64,000 bases of DNA from Marimicrobium sp913061115 (GTDB lineage: Bacteria; Pseudomonadota; Gammaproteobacteria; Pseudomonadales; Halieaceae), in contig NZ_CP159826.1 of the NCBI RefSeq assembly GCF_047729875.1, positions 186,001 to 250,000 of the forward strand, written 5' to 3'. Numbering within the stretch: position 1 is the first letter of the stretch; each line of letters opens with the position of its first letter. The translations under genes were made by a program, and so were the position numbers. Below are positions 17,724 to 27,142 of the stretch, piece by piece. The notes below the pieces were generated by a model. The model worked only from the letters and a program-made list of their open reading frames with translations. It did no database searches and had not been told where the DNA came from.

Positions 17724-19976
17724 TTACTCAATCAAGCCATCCGTCAGTAAGCGCTGCCTAAATTGCTCACCTGGCTTTGATTCTGTTTTATAAAAAACCG
17801 CTGGCGTACCAATAGGCGCTGCAACAGCAATCGATTTCCCCTGCGCATGACTGTGTACCTGGCCCGTAAACAAGTGGGTCCAGCTTCCCTTTGGCAAATA
17901 GACATCGACTGATGCTGACCCAGGGTCTAGCACCGGCGCCACCATAAAATCGGCTCCAATCATAAATTGATATTCCAATAATCTTACGGCGTCATCATTG
18001 GGATAATGCACCCATGGATGCCTTACAACAGGGTGGCCTTTTTGCGCTGCATCTTTTACTAGCTGCTTGCGGTAACCTGCCCACGCTTTATATATATTTG
18101 CGAATCGAGCAAAATGGTCGAGAGTTTCTTCGTCCGTATTGAATTGGTGATTAGCCTCTGGACGGTTACCCTCGTGGGTTCTGAAAATAGTGGTGAACGC
18201 ATTCAGCTCGGTCCACCGCTGCATTAATTCTTTAGAGCGATAGCGATGACTGATCAGCCAACTGACGGGTGATGGCACGGTTGTATAACCACCAATATCA
18301 CTATGATTGAGTGAATAACCTGAAAGCCCGCTGGACAGTAAGCCGGTTACAGCGGTTTTAATACCATCATACTTGTCCCAGGTTACCAGTTGATCGCCCA
18401 GCCAAAACAACGTGGTCAAGCCGGGACTTTTTGTATAGCCAGAACGGCTAAAGAATACAATATCATCACCGCGCCCTGCTTCGTCTATGGCTTCGCGATT
18501 CACTTGCTGCCATTCTTCGGCGTATCGGTTATGTGATTCAACGGGTGTGCCGCTATGCAACTTGCTATCATAGGGCAGTGCCTCACCGAAATCGGCCATC
18601 CAGCCTGATGCGCCACTGGCAATGAGCTCATCTTTAATGACTTGCTTAATCCAGCGTCTGGCTTCGGGATTTGAAAGGTCAATTAATCCAGCTGAAAAAC
18701 TGGTATTTTCAATTAAGTAAGGCTCTCCATTGTGTGTTTTAACCAGAAAGCCTTTTTCAAGTAATTCATTAAATTGATTTCTTTGTACATTAGGCTTGTC
18801 ATCAACCTGCGCAAAAAAGGGGTTGATGTAAGTGAGAACCTGTACATCATCATTGTTTAAGCCAGCTAACATGTCGCCCCAGTTTTCATAGCGATCATTA
18901 TCCAACTCCCAGTTCCACCAAAGCTGCTTGCCGAAGGATGTTTTACGCTGACCTACCCAGTCTTGTAGCCATAAACCTGCCACTGCACCCTTTTTATCTT
19001 TCATTTCCTGATAGGCGGCCATTACTTTTTCTGTGCCACCTTGCATGCCGAGAATCGCGCCCTCATGAATCCAGTCAGGTAGCTCACGCATACGGCCCGA
19101 ATACGTCGTATATTCTTCGATTAATGCTAAAGGGCTATCGCCATTGATAATTCGGCCCTTAATTGAATTTGAAAACAACGCTATTTGAACCTGATGGTCT
19201 TCTGTCATATCAAAGGACGAATACTCTGAGGTTTCTAAAAACAATGATCGCATTTTACTGGTCATGTAATGAGGCACACCCGCATACGATGTGTGCCAAC
19301 TCCCGCCTGAACTTGCATTGACATCGACTAGGAAAGTGAAGGGCTGAGATCCGCGGCCCACCCCTTGCTCCATGATAAAAATCGGCAGTTTTTTGCCTTT
19401 TTGATCAAAATACGTAAATTGCTCGCCAAAGCCATAGAAGCTTTCGTCTTTTTCTGAAGCGTAATTTAAGTAGATGCGGTTATACGATGTATCGTCTAAT
19501 TGAGCGGAGAACGATAATTGATTGTTGGAGTGCGGCTTAAGACTAAATGTATAGCCAATAGATTTGCCTGATTTACAGGCTAGATCACCGCTAATGACTA
19601 GCGTGTCATCGATGACCTTTAGGCTAGTAACGGTTTGATCCTCACAGGTATCCTGAGTCTCGTCATCAATAAAGAAAGACCCCTTAACCTCGTGAACATT
19701 CTCTTTGCCTTTGCCTCCCATCACAAAACTTGCACCAGGCACGGTTTGCCATAAGATTTTATTTTCAGACCTGTTATGCGTGATCTTAAGCGCCGGTAAG
19801 CTTGAATCAGTGGCCTGATAGCGCACCAAAAACTGCCCTAGCGCGATGGGCTTCGACTGCAGTTTTTCATCATGAGTGATATGCCCAGATAAGATGTCGG
19901 AACATGCGGATAACAGTAAATTAACGACTGCCAGCCCTATAATGCGAAGGGCATACGTTCTAACATTGATCGGCAT
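17724..19976 (-). CDS. Lipoprotein GH31 glycosidase, sulfoquinovosidase-like but with altered sulfonate site
   Basis: A 750-residue family-31 glycoside hydrolase. A lipoprotein signal ends in LSAC with the lipid-modified Cys25. The GH31 domain carries nucleophile Asp462 in 'GWMADFGEALP' and acid/base Asp528 in 'WLGDQ'. Compared with E. coli sulfoquinovosidase YihQ, as recalled, Gln312 (GMQGGTE), Gln338 (LQDW), Trp354 and Tyr564 (IGGYTT) line up with YihQ Q262, Q288, W304 and Y508, but the position of sulfonate-binding R301 is Gln351 ('FGKQLWW'). So the fold subgroup is that of sulfoquinovosidases while sulfonate recognition is doubtful; an alpha-glucosidase acting on another glycoside is possible. 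Solitary gene, AT-rich, at the edge of the polysaccharide island, divergent from tRNA-Pro. Confidence 0.85.
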   Translation of the reverse strand: MPINVRTYALRIIGLAVVNLLLSACSDILSGHITHDEKLQSKPIALGQFLVRYQATDSSLPALKITHNRSENKILWQTVPGASFVMGGKGKENVHEVKGSFFIDDETQDTCEDQTVTSLKVIDDTLVISGDLACKSGKSIGYTFSLKPHSNNQLSFSAQLDDTSYNRIYLNYASEKDESFYGFGEQFTYFDQKGKKLPIFIMEQGVGRGSQPFTFLVDVNASSGGSWHTSYAGVPHYMTSKMRSLFLETSEYSSFDMTEDHQVQIALFSNSIKGRIINGDSPLALIEEYTTYSGRMRELPDWIHEGAILGMQGGTEKVMAAYQEMKDKKGAVAGLWLQDWVGQRKTSFGKQLWWNWELDNDRYENWGDMLAGLNNDDVQVLTYINPFFAQVDDKPNVQRNQFNELLEKGFLVKTHNGEPYLIENTSFSAGLIDLSNPEARRWIKQVIKDELIASGASGWMADFGEALPYDSKLHSGTPVESHNRYAEEWQQVNREAIDEAGRGDDIVFFSRSGYTKSPGLTTLFWLGDQLVTWDKYDGIKTAVTGLLSSGLSGYSLNHSDIGGYTTVPSPVSWLISHRYRSKELMQRWTELNAFTTIFRTHEGNRPEANHQFNTDEETLDHFARFANIYKAWAGYRKQLVKDAAQKGHPVVRHPWVHYPNDDAVRLLEYQFMIGADFMVAPVLDPGSASVDVYLPKGSWTHLFTGQVHSHAQGKSIAVAAPIGTPAVFYKTESKPGEQFRQRLLTDGLIE

Positions 19977-20160
19977 ATACTTTTCATACGCTCTTTCAGA
20001 TTAGGGGTTCACACGATATAAAACACGAAGACTGCTTTAAAGATACGCGTATTGCAACGCCGTGCGATTGTTGCTCATACTGATATTTGTGGTGAAGGCT
20101 ATTGGCATCTTGAGCGAGATTTTTACGTATTGGATGAGCATTTTCTCGCTATAGCTCCTA

Positions 20161-20189
20161 TTGGTCAAATTTTCTCCGCTTGGTATAGT
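20161..20189 (+). promoter_or_regulatory. Promoter of tRNA-Pro
   Basis: TTGGTC at 20161-20166, 17-base spacer, TATAGT at 20184-20189, placed 16 bases before the mature tRNA start. Good sigma70 match and ideal position. Confidence 0.7.
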
Positions 20190-20205
20190 AGGAGACTCCA
20201 TGCAT

Positions 20206-20282
<77 letters not shown>

Positions 20283-20648
20283 AACACCTCTCCAATATCT
20301 GCCATTTGACGCATAAATCACAGGAATAATTGGATTAAGTTTAGAAAAGCCAGATACGGTGTCGTTAGAACCCTTCGGGGCTAGCAAGCATCAAGAACGA
20401 GAAAGATTAACTCTTGGTTGCCGCGGTGAGGCTGCAGCACTGAAACACTTGCAAAGTAAGGAACTATTAAGCAGAACACTTGAGCATCGAGACGCAAAAT
20501 ACATTAATATGAACAGCAACATATAACACTTAAATTAGTAAGCGCTTTGTTCAAAAGCTTCTGACGACTTACACTGGGTCAAGTATCCAAAGGACAAGCT
20601 GATGTGCGTTGTTTATAGCGTGATTTCCGATGACGAGAGTCGCTCTGC
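20283..20648 (+). other. Gene-free stretch between tRNA-Pro and the ABC exporter
   Basis: 366 AT-rich bases. No open frame of useful length, no recognisable RNA and no clear terminator after the tRNA. Short phrases with stops in every frame suggest decayed sequence. A GAGAG at 20636-20640 may serve as ribosome site for the permease gene at 20649. Confidence 0.5.
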
Positions 20649-21500
20649 ATGATTAACGCAATAACGCCAATCAATCCCCATGCGGCTCAGCCCACATCCC
20701 CGGTAGCCCTGATCAAAAGCCTTTGGCGCAATCGCAACCTCATCGTGCAGATGACCCGACGAGAAGTAGTGGGCCGATACAAAGGGTCTGTTCTGGGTCT
20801 GGCTTGGTCATTGCTGACGCCTATATTGATGCTGGCCGTCTACACTTTTGTATTCTCCGTCGTATTTAAGGCCCGCTGGGGTACTGATGGTGATGAGAGT
20901 AAAACCCAGTTCGCTCTAGTGTTGTTTGTCGGCATGATTGTGCATGGATTGTTTGCTGAAGTGCTCAATCGCGCGCCCGGGCTAATTGTATCGAATGTCA
21001 ATTATGTCAAAAAAGTGGTGTTTCCGTTAGATGCATTGCCTGTTATTGCCATGGGTGCGTCGCTCTTCCATGCCGGCATCAGCCTGACTGTACTGCTGAT
21101 CGCCTTCGCGCTATTTAATGGTTATCTGCACTGGACAGTGGTTTTTATTCCTTTTGTGCTGCTGCCGTTAGTGATTCTCACGCTTGGTGTTGCCTGGATA
21201 TTCGCATCACTGGGCGTATTCCTGCGTGACGTCGGACAAACCGTTGGGATCATCACCACAATGATGTTATTTCTTGCCCCCATTTTTTACCCTGTCGCGG
21301 CGCTGCCTGAAGAAGTGCGGCCTTTAATCATGGCCAACCCGCTTACCTTCATTATTGAAGAAGCGCGAGGTGTGGTGATTCTGGGGCGCATGCCGCACTG
21401 GGCTGGACTGGGCATCTATACCCTTGTCGCCACTTCAGTTGCCTGTGCTGGTTTTGCCTGGTTCCAGAAAACTAGGAAGGGTTTTGCAGATGTCCTCTGA
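20649..21500 (+). CDS. wzm: Polysaccharide ABC exporter permease (Wzm-type)
   Basis: A 283-residue ABC-2 family permease exporting O-antigen or similar polysaccharide across the inner membrane. The N-terminal amphipathic region 'LIVQMTRREVVGRYKGSVLGLAWSLLTPILML' is diagnostic for Wzm/KpsM-type permeases; about six hydrophobic helices follow. It overlaps the ATPase gene by 11 bases, so the pair is coupled. Confidence 0.92.
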   Translation: MINAITPINPHAAQPTSPVALIKSLWRNRNLIVQMTRREVVGRYKGSVLGLAWSLLTPILMLAVYTFVFSVVFKARWGTDGDESKTQFALVLFVGMIVHGLFAEVLNRAPGLIVSNVNYVKKVVFPLDALPVIAMGASLFHAGISLTVLLIAFALFNGYLHWTVVFIPFVLLPLVILTLGVAWIFASLGVFLRDVGQTVGIITTMMLFLAPIFYPVAALPEEVRPLIMANPLTFIIEEARGVVILGRMPHWAGLGIYTLVATSVACAGFAWFQKTRKGFADVL

Positions 21501-22884
21501 GATCGCAATATCCGTAGCGGATGTTAGCAAGCGTTATCAGATCTATGATGCTCCCAGTGATCGCCTTAAGCAAATGCTGACAAGAGCACGAAAGCAGTAT
21601 TTTCGTGAATTTAACGCGCTCAAAAATATTTCTTTTGAAGTCCGAAAGGGAGAGGCAGTTGGCATCATAGGCCGCAACGGCAGCGGAAAATCGACACTGC
21701 TGCAGATTATTTGTGGCACCTTAAACCCCACAGGCGGAACGCTTCATACCCGCGGAAGAATTGCAGCCCTGCTAGAGTTGGGCGCAGGGTTCAACCCTGA
21801 TTTCACAGGTCGAGAAAATGTCTATATGAATGCCGCAATTCTTGGACTTTCGAAATTAGAGATTGAACAGCGATTTGATGATATAGCAGCATTTGCAGAC
21901 ATTGGTGAATTTATTGAACAACCGGTAAAAAGCTATTCTAGCGGTATGTCTGTCAGACTTGCATTTGCTGTCGCAATCAATGTCGACGCTCAGATACTGA
22001 TAATTGATGAAGCGCTATCGGTAGGCGATGAATTATTTCAACGCAAATGCTTTTCCCGCATAGAAGCCATTCGAGCCCAGGGCGCGACAATTCTTTTCGT
22101 TTCCCATTCTGGTGGAACCATCATTGAACTCTGCGACCGAGCAATACTTTTAGACGGCGGCGAGAAGCTCGCCGAGGGCGCGCCTAAAAAGATCGTCGCG
22201 CGTTATCAAAAACTGTTGTACGCACCCCATGAAAAACAAGAAGCCGTCCGGGATCAAATTAGAAAAGCGAATGTCATTGGCGCGGATGTAATCGCCACCA
22301 ATGTAGAGCAGAAGGAAAATATAGGTGACAGAGAGCTTGGACCAAACCCATCGCATTTAAAAGAGAGCTACGACCCAGGCTTTATGCCTAAAAGTACCGT
22401 TACCTACGAGCCACATGGTGCGCATATAGAATCGCCTGCGATCCTGACCCTTTCTGGAGAGCAGGTGAATCATCTGATTAGAGGGCAATCCTACCGGTTT
22501 GCCTACACAGTGAGGTTTCTAGGCGGTGCTTCGAAAGTTGCTTTCGGCATGTTGATTAAAACAACGTCAGGCATTGAGCTCGGTGGTAGAGTGTCTGCAT
22601 CAAGCCCTAGCACTGGAATCGAAAATGTAAGACCGGACACAACTTACCGTGTTGAGTTTGATTTTCGATGTCAGCTGAACCCAGGCGTCTACTTTCTAAA
22701 TGCCGGTGTTACTGGCGAGGCGCAGGGTGCCGAGGGTTATCTTCATCGAATGGTCGATATCGCCATGTTTCGGGTTATGGCTGAGCACAATGACCTTTCA
22801 ACGTGTTATGTCGATTTTAACTGTTCTCAGGAAATTATAGATATCAGCAACGACTCAACAAAGACGTCCCTAGCGCCTTATTAA
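21490..22884 (+). CDS. wzt: Polysaccharide ABC exporter ATPase with carbohydrate-binding C-terminus (Wzt-type)
   Basis: A 464-residue ATPase partner of the Wzm permease. The nucleotide-binding domain spans about 1-250: Walker A GRNGSGKST at 61-69, signature 'YSSGMS' at 149-154, Walker B 'ILIIDEALSVGD' at 169-180, and 'GREN' (108-111) and 'SHSGGTI' typical of O-antigen ATPases. After a linker, the C-terminal ~150 residues resemble the Wzt carbohydrate-binding beta-sandwich that recognises the capped polysaccharide end, implying export of a specific terminally modified glycan. Start 21490 is preferred over 21424 because it begins the conserved domain and overlaps the permease stop. Confidence 0.92.
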   Translation: MSSEIAISVADVSKRYQIYDAPSDRLKQMLTRARKQYFREFNALKNISFEVRKGEAVGIIGRNGSGKSTLLQIICGTLNPTGGTLHTRGRIAALLELGAGFNPDFTGRENVYMNAAILGLSKLEIEQRFDDIAAFADIGEFIEQPVKSYSSGMSVRLAFAVAINVDAQILIIDEALSVGDELFQRKCFSRIEAIRAQGATILFVSHSGGTIIELCDRAILLDGGEKLAEGAPKKIVARYQKLLYAPHEKQEAVRDQIRKANVIGADVIATNVEQKENIGDRELGPNPSHLKESYDPGFMPKSTVTYEPHGAHIESPAILTLSGEQVNHLIRGQSYRFAYTVRFLGGASKVAFGMLIKTTSGIELGGRVSASSPSTGIENVRPDTTYRVEFDFRCQLNPGVYFLNAGVTGEAQGAEGYLHRMVDIAMFRVMAEHNDLSTCYVDFNCSQEIIDISNDSTKTSLAPY

Positions 22885-22903
22885 GAACTAGAACAGGAAT
22901 AAC

Positions 22904-25900
22904 GTGGAAGAGAGTAATGGTCGACTAATTGTCGTGCTTGGCATGCATCGGAGCGGCACAAGTGCGATCACTCGCGCACTCAAAGTATTAGGCGTAGATC
23001 TGGGTGGCCGATTACTGTCTGCTGCGGACGGCGACGACGGGGACAATGAGACGGGGTTTTGGGAAGATATCGATTTCAATGCGCTTAATATAGAGCTGTT
23101 GCGCGCAATCGATAAAGACTGGTTTTACACGTCTCCAGTTACTCAGATTGATTTGGAGATACTGAACAAACAAGGCTATTTTCTAAAGGCAGAAACACTA
23201 GTTAAGGAAAAGCTTAAAGATAGAACATTGTTAGGAGTTAAAGATCCGAGAATGGCCAAGCTTCTACCTTTTTGGAAGGAGGTCTTCGCCAGAAGCGATA
23301 TTAACGTAAATTATGTCTTGGCTATCCGTCAGCCATTGAGCGTTGTTAAATCCATTGAAAATCGAGGCTGGGAAGGTCGAGAGAGAATCTTTTTGCTTTG
23401 GTTGAACTATGTTATTCAAACCCTATCACTGACGGACAACACCTCTAGAGTCATAGTTGACTATGATCATCTAGTGCGGGATTCCGCGAATGAGTTGGAA
23501 CGTATGGCGCACAGCCTAAATCTCTCGGTGGATAAGAAAGAACTGGTCTATTATCAATCTGAATTTCTGGATCATGACTTACAGCACAGCAAGTATCAGC
23601 CACAAGATTGCGGTCTTGACTCCGACTGTCCCGCATTGGCCGCTGAAATATACTTAAAACTGCAGGCAGTCATTTTAGAGAGCGGATGCGCCGACGACGC
23701 GGGATTCCAGCAGCAGGTGATGCAATGGACGGATGAATTTGATCGGTTAGGGCCTATGTTGACGTATATTGACAGAACGCTAGTCGAGGCAATTCAAGCA
23801 GCGGATCGTCAGCGACAAAAAGAATCGGAGAATACTGACCTTCGCCATCAGGTAGCGGAAAACCATCGAAAGTTCGGCGAGGTGAGTGAGATTCTGAGCC
23901 ATCGCGAACATGAGGCGTCAGACTTACGCGAGGAGATTGACGCGCTGACAACGCAAGTGACTGGAATACACAGTTCCACCAGCTGGCGTATCACAGCTCC
24001 CATTCGATTAGTCAAAAAAACATGTGGAGCTCTCTATTTAAGTATTTCCAGTAAGCGCAGAAATAATAATGGTTTTAATGCTGATTGGTACTTAGAGCAA
24101 AATCCCGATGTCAAAAATAGAGGGCAGGACCCCTTGGCGCATTATTTAGAATATGGACAGACGGGAGGTCAAGCTCGTCGGCCGTTATCGTTCCTTTCCA
24201 GAAATAGAGCCAGGCTCCAAATAATAGCCTCGATGACTGCGCAGGTTATCGAAAAAACGGGCGGGATATACGCCGCGCTAACCAAAACAGGCAGAATAAT
24301 CCAGCGTGAGGGATGGGTAAGTGTTAAGAAACACATTTTGCATTCGTACAATGTATACAAGAAACCTGGTGCTGAGCAAGACTACACAAACTGGATCGCC
24401 CAATACGACACATTAACCGCTGCTTCACGCTCTAACTTGGCCAAAAAAGGCGAAACATTTGAACACCAACCACTTATTTCGGTCGTTATGCCGGTATACA
24501 ACGCGAACTCTATATGGCTGGCAGAGGCTATAGATTCAGTACGCCATCAGATATACCAAAATTGGGAATTGTGCATCGCAGACGATGCATCGACAGATGA
24601 ATCTATCCGGTCACTGTTAGAACAATATGCAGCACAAGACTCCAGGATAAAATTTGTCTTTAGAGAAAAAAATGGCCATGTGTCGGCGGCCTCCAATTCA
24701 GCCTTGGAAATAGCAGGAGGTGAATGGATAGCACTTTTAGACCACGACGACTTGTTGTCGGAGCACGCATTATTCTGGATAGTAGACTGCATCAACAACA
24801 ATAAACGTGTTCAGATGATTTACTCCGATGAGGACAAAGTTGACGAGGCAAGCAACAGGTCGTCACCCTATTTTAAATGTGACTGGAATATTGATCTCTT
24901 CTATTCACAGAACATGTTTTCCCATTTGGGAGCATACAAGACAAGCTTGGTAAACTCTGTCGGCGGCTTCCGGGTCGGCATAGAAGGTGCTCAAGACTAT
25001 GATCTAGCTCTGCGCTGTATCGAGCAAATAAGTCAGACCGACATTAAGCACATCCCCAGAGTGCTATACCACTGGCGAACACACGCAGAAAGTACAGCCA
25101 GCTCGCTATACGCAAAACCCCATGCCATGATTGCCGGAGAAAGGGCACTCAACGAACATTTTGAGCGAGCTGGTATTCAAGCCACGGCACAGCTGTTAGG
25201 GAATGGTTATCGCACTAAGTATGCGCTTCCTAACAAGCTGCCTTTAGTCAGTCTGATTATCCCAACGCGCGATAATTTGCCGGTGCTCAAACGGTGTATC
25301 AAAAGTATTTTGAATAAGACTAGCTATTCTAACTATGAAATATTGATCGTCGACAATGGTTCTGTTGTGCCCGGTACGATTAAATATTTTAAGGAAATAC
25401 AAAAAAATTCTCGTATACAAGTCATACACACTGATAGGGCGTTAAATGCTTCTGCGCTCAATAACCGAGCAGCAGCAGTGGCTAAGGGGGATTTAGTTTG
25501 CCTTTTAAGCGATGACATTGACGTGATAAGTATAGGCTGGCTGGAGGAAATGATAAGCCTTGCGTTGCAGGACAATGCAGGAGCCATAGGCGCAAGACTA
25601 TTATATCCAAATGGCACTATCCGGCACGCAGGTATTATATTAGGCCTCGGCAAAGACAGGGTTGCGGGACATTCTCACATTAAAATTTCTAAATCTGCTT
25701 TTGGATATTTTGGCCGCACCACACTCATGCAATCAGTGTCTGCGGTCACGGCGGCCTGCTTAGTCATAAGAAAGGATATCTATATGGACGTGGGAGGGTT
25801 CAATGAAGATGAACTCGGCGTCGATTTTAATGACGTAGACTTTTGTTTGCGCGTTAGAGCCGCTGGCTATAAGAATACATGGACGCCCTTCGCCGAGTTA

Positions 25901-26095
25901 TACCACGAGGATTCCTCGTTATGTGGTTATCAAGATGACAGTGAAAAACGTGCAAGATTCGAGGCAGAAGTCGCCTATATGCAGCAGACTTGGGGAGATC
26001 TTCTGTTAACCGATCCGGCATATTCTCCGAACCTGACCCTAGAGCATGGTGACTTTACTTACGCATGGCCACCAAGACTAAAGCAATTAGCGTAA
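22904..26095 (+). CDS. Multidomain sulfotransferase-like / double GT2 glycosyltransferase
   Basis: A 1063-residue protein. Residues 1-~280 look like a sulfotransferase-family domain with PAPS P-loop 'VVLGMHRSGTSAITRAL' near residue 10 and 'LGVKDPRMAKLLPFW'. Residues ~290-350 are probably coiled coil. Around 390-420 lies a 'WYLEQNPDVKNRGQDPLAHYLEYG' motif often found in surface-glycan transferases. A first GT2 domain begins near 522 ('ISVVMPVYNANS', DxD-like 'YSDEDKVD'), and a second near 779 ('VSLIIPTRDNLPVLKRCIKSIL', 'LSDDIDV'). It probably adds sugars, and perhaps sulfate, to the exported glycan. GTG start with AGGA 5 bases upstream; directly after wzt. Confidence 0.83.
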   Translation: MEESNGRLIVVLGMHRSGTSAITRALKVLGVDLGGRLLSAADGDDGDNETGFWEDIDFNALNIELLRAIDKDWFYTSPVTQIDLEILNKQGYFLKAETLVKEKLKDRTLLGVKDPRMAKLLPFWKEVFARSDINVNYVLAIRQPLSVVKSIENRGWEGRERIFLLWLNYVIQTLSLTDNTSRVIVDYDHLVRDSANELERMAHSLNLSVDKKELVYYQSEFLDHDLQHSKYQPQDCGLDSDCPALAAEIYLKLQAVILESGCADDAGFQQQVMQWTDEFDRLGPMLTYIDRTLVEAIQAADRQRQKESENTDLRHQVAENHRKFGEVSEILSHREHEASDLREEIDALTTQVTGIHSSTSWRITAPIRLVKKTCGALYLSISSKRRNNNGFNADWYLEQNPDVKNRGQDPLAHYLEYGQTGGQARRPLSFLSRNRARLQIIASMTAQVIEKTGGIYAALTKTGRIIQREGWVSVKKHILHSYNVYKKPGAEQDYTNWIAQYDTLTAASRSNLAKKGETFEHQPLISVVMPVYNANSIWLAEAIDSVRHQIYQNWELCIADDASTDESIRSLLEQYAAQDSRIKFVFREKNGHVSAASNSALEIAGGEWIALLDHDDLLSEHALFWIVDCINNNKRVQMIYSDEDKVDEASNRSSPYFKCDWNIDLFYSQNMFSHLGAYKTSLVNSVGGFRVGIEGAQDYDLALRCIEQISQTDIKHIPRVLYHWRTHAESTASSLYAKPHAMIAGERALNEHFERAGIQATAQLLGNGYRTKYALPNKLPLVSLIIPTRDNLPVLKRCIKSILNKTSYSNYEILIVDNGSVVPGTIKYFKEIQKNSRIQVIHTDRALNASALNNRAAAVAKGDLVCLLSDDIDVISIGWLEEMISLALQDNAGAIGARLLYPNGTIRHAGIILGLGKDRVAGHSHIKISKSAFGYFGRTTLMQSVSAVTAACLVIRKDIYMDVGGFNEDELGVDFNDVDFCLRVRAAGYKNTWTPFAELYHEDSSLCGYQDDSEKRARFEAEVAYMQQTWGDLLLTDPAYSPNLTLEHGDFTYAWPPRLKQLA

Positions 26096-26106
26096 GCCCC
26101 GCGATC

Positions 26107-26140
26107 ACAATCATCTGCTATGTGAACTATTGATGATTGT
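26107..26140 (+). terminator. Possible terminator after the large glycosyltransferase gene
   Basis: Perfect 9-base inverted repeat ACAATCATC (26107-26115) / GATGATTGT (26132-26140) with a 16-base loop, beginning 12 bases after the stop codon and followed by TTGTTC. The stem is AT-rich and the T-run is short, so efficiency is uncertain. Confidence 0.4.
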
Positions 26141-26299
26141 TTGTTCAATGATAAATTCATGCTATAAAGTGGCTCACGATTTTTAAGGTAGGCACCTAGC
26201 CCCACCTTCAAGACTTTGCCGGCATGTAAGGCTTAGCAGATCGAGAGGCGCGGATAACCACTAGGCAAGACGCTGTTTCTCCTTCTTGTACTTGTAATG

Positions 26300-26970
26300 C
26301 TATATTTGCTTTCTTAACGGCACATAAAATTCTATGCCATTGACCTCTGTCGGAAATAAATGCGTAAGCTCGACGTCAGTGAGTTCGCGCTGCAAGATAC
26401 AACGAAAAACTTCACCAAAGTATCCCCGAGTGAATATGTAGCAATGAGAATTCAAATATCAGTCTTCATCTAACAAGCTCTGCAAAGATCAAAAATACCA
26501 TTCGGGTGAGTGTGCACAGTGTCTAGGGTGTCAAGTTGAAATTTCTCGGTTCAGGAAAGCTCGGTATTCACTGGGGAGGAGCGGTAGTGGCGGTCAACAA
26601 CGTGTCGTAGAGAGAATCTTTGAGACTTAAAAAGGAAGGCATCAATGAACTCGGAAGCTCTGCTCACATCTCTTTGGCAGTCAAACGTAAAACGCTTGTC
26701 GGGAACGACAAGCGAGAGTACCTCGCCTGTTTTAGTGCTGCTGGTATCTGCCCAAACCAACCAATCATATCTGGAGCGTATTTAACAATATGGGAAGCCA
26801 CCAAGTAGTCGAAATATACTCCGTGATCGACTGCCTCAACCGGAGTCTTACCTCTCCAGACATAGTCAACAGGCACTATGTCTTCAATGTTCTCGTTTGG
26901 GTCTGCTGAGACGTCTTTGTACAATTCATTTGTAAAAAAAGTAATCTATATGGTAGACGGTTCCCTCAGA
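26300..26970 (-). pseudogene. Decayed SAM-dependent methyltransferase gene
   Basis: Three segments in three different frames read as one methyltransferase of the kind common in LPS/O-antigen loci. From the 5' side: about 26970-26740 gives '...NELYKDVSADPNENIEDIVPVDYVW', 'GVYFDYLVASHIV' and 'PDMIGWFGQIPAALK'; a frame change near 26740 continues 'GEVLSLVVPDKRFTFDC' and 'SQRFSLRHVVD' to about 26590; after further stops and shifts, 26460-26300 reads 'SHCYIFTRGYFGEVFR' and 'ELTHLFPTEVNGIEFYVPLRK'. The order and spacing match one ancestral gene, now without any usable frame. No start region is identifiable. Functional loss is certain if the sequence is correct. Confidence 0.75.
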
Positions 26971-27142
26971 AGAATGGGTAAGGGGGCTTTTTAAAGCCCG
27001 AGCTTCTCATTATTTTTTGATTTTTTGTCAATTAAAGCGTGTGTTTTATGTTCTCCACTTACATTTTCAGGTTCACTTCTGAAGAACTGTTAAAACCTTA
27101 TGCTGGTCGTAAGCGGCGCCGCTGCTGAATCGAACGCAAAGG

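Noticed and set aside
26984..26999. GGGCTTT/AAAGCCC inverted repeat as terminator of the double GT4 gene
   Set aside because: The loop is only two to four bases and, in the direction of that gene, no T-run follows; the T-rich side faces a direction with no gene.
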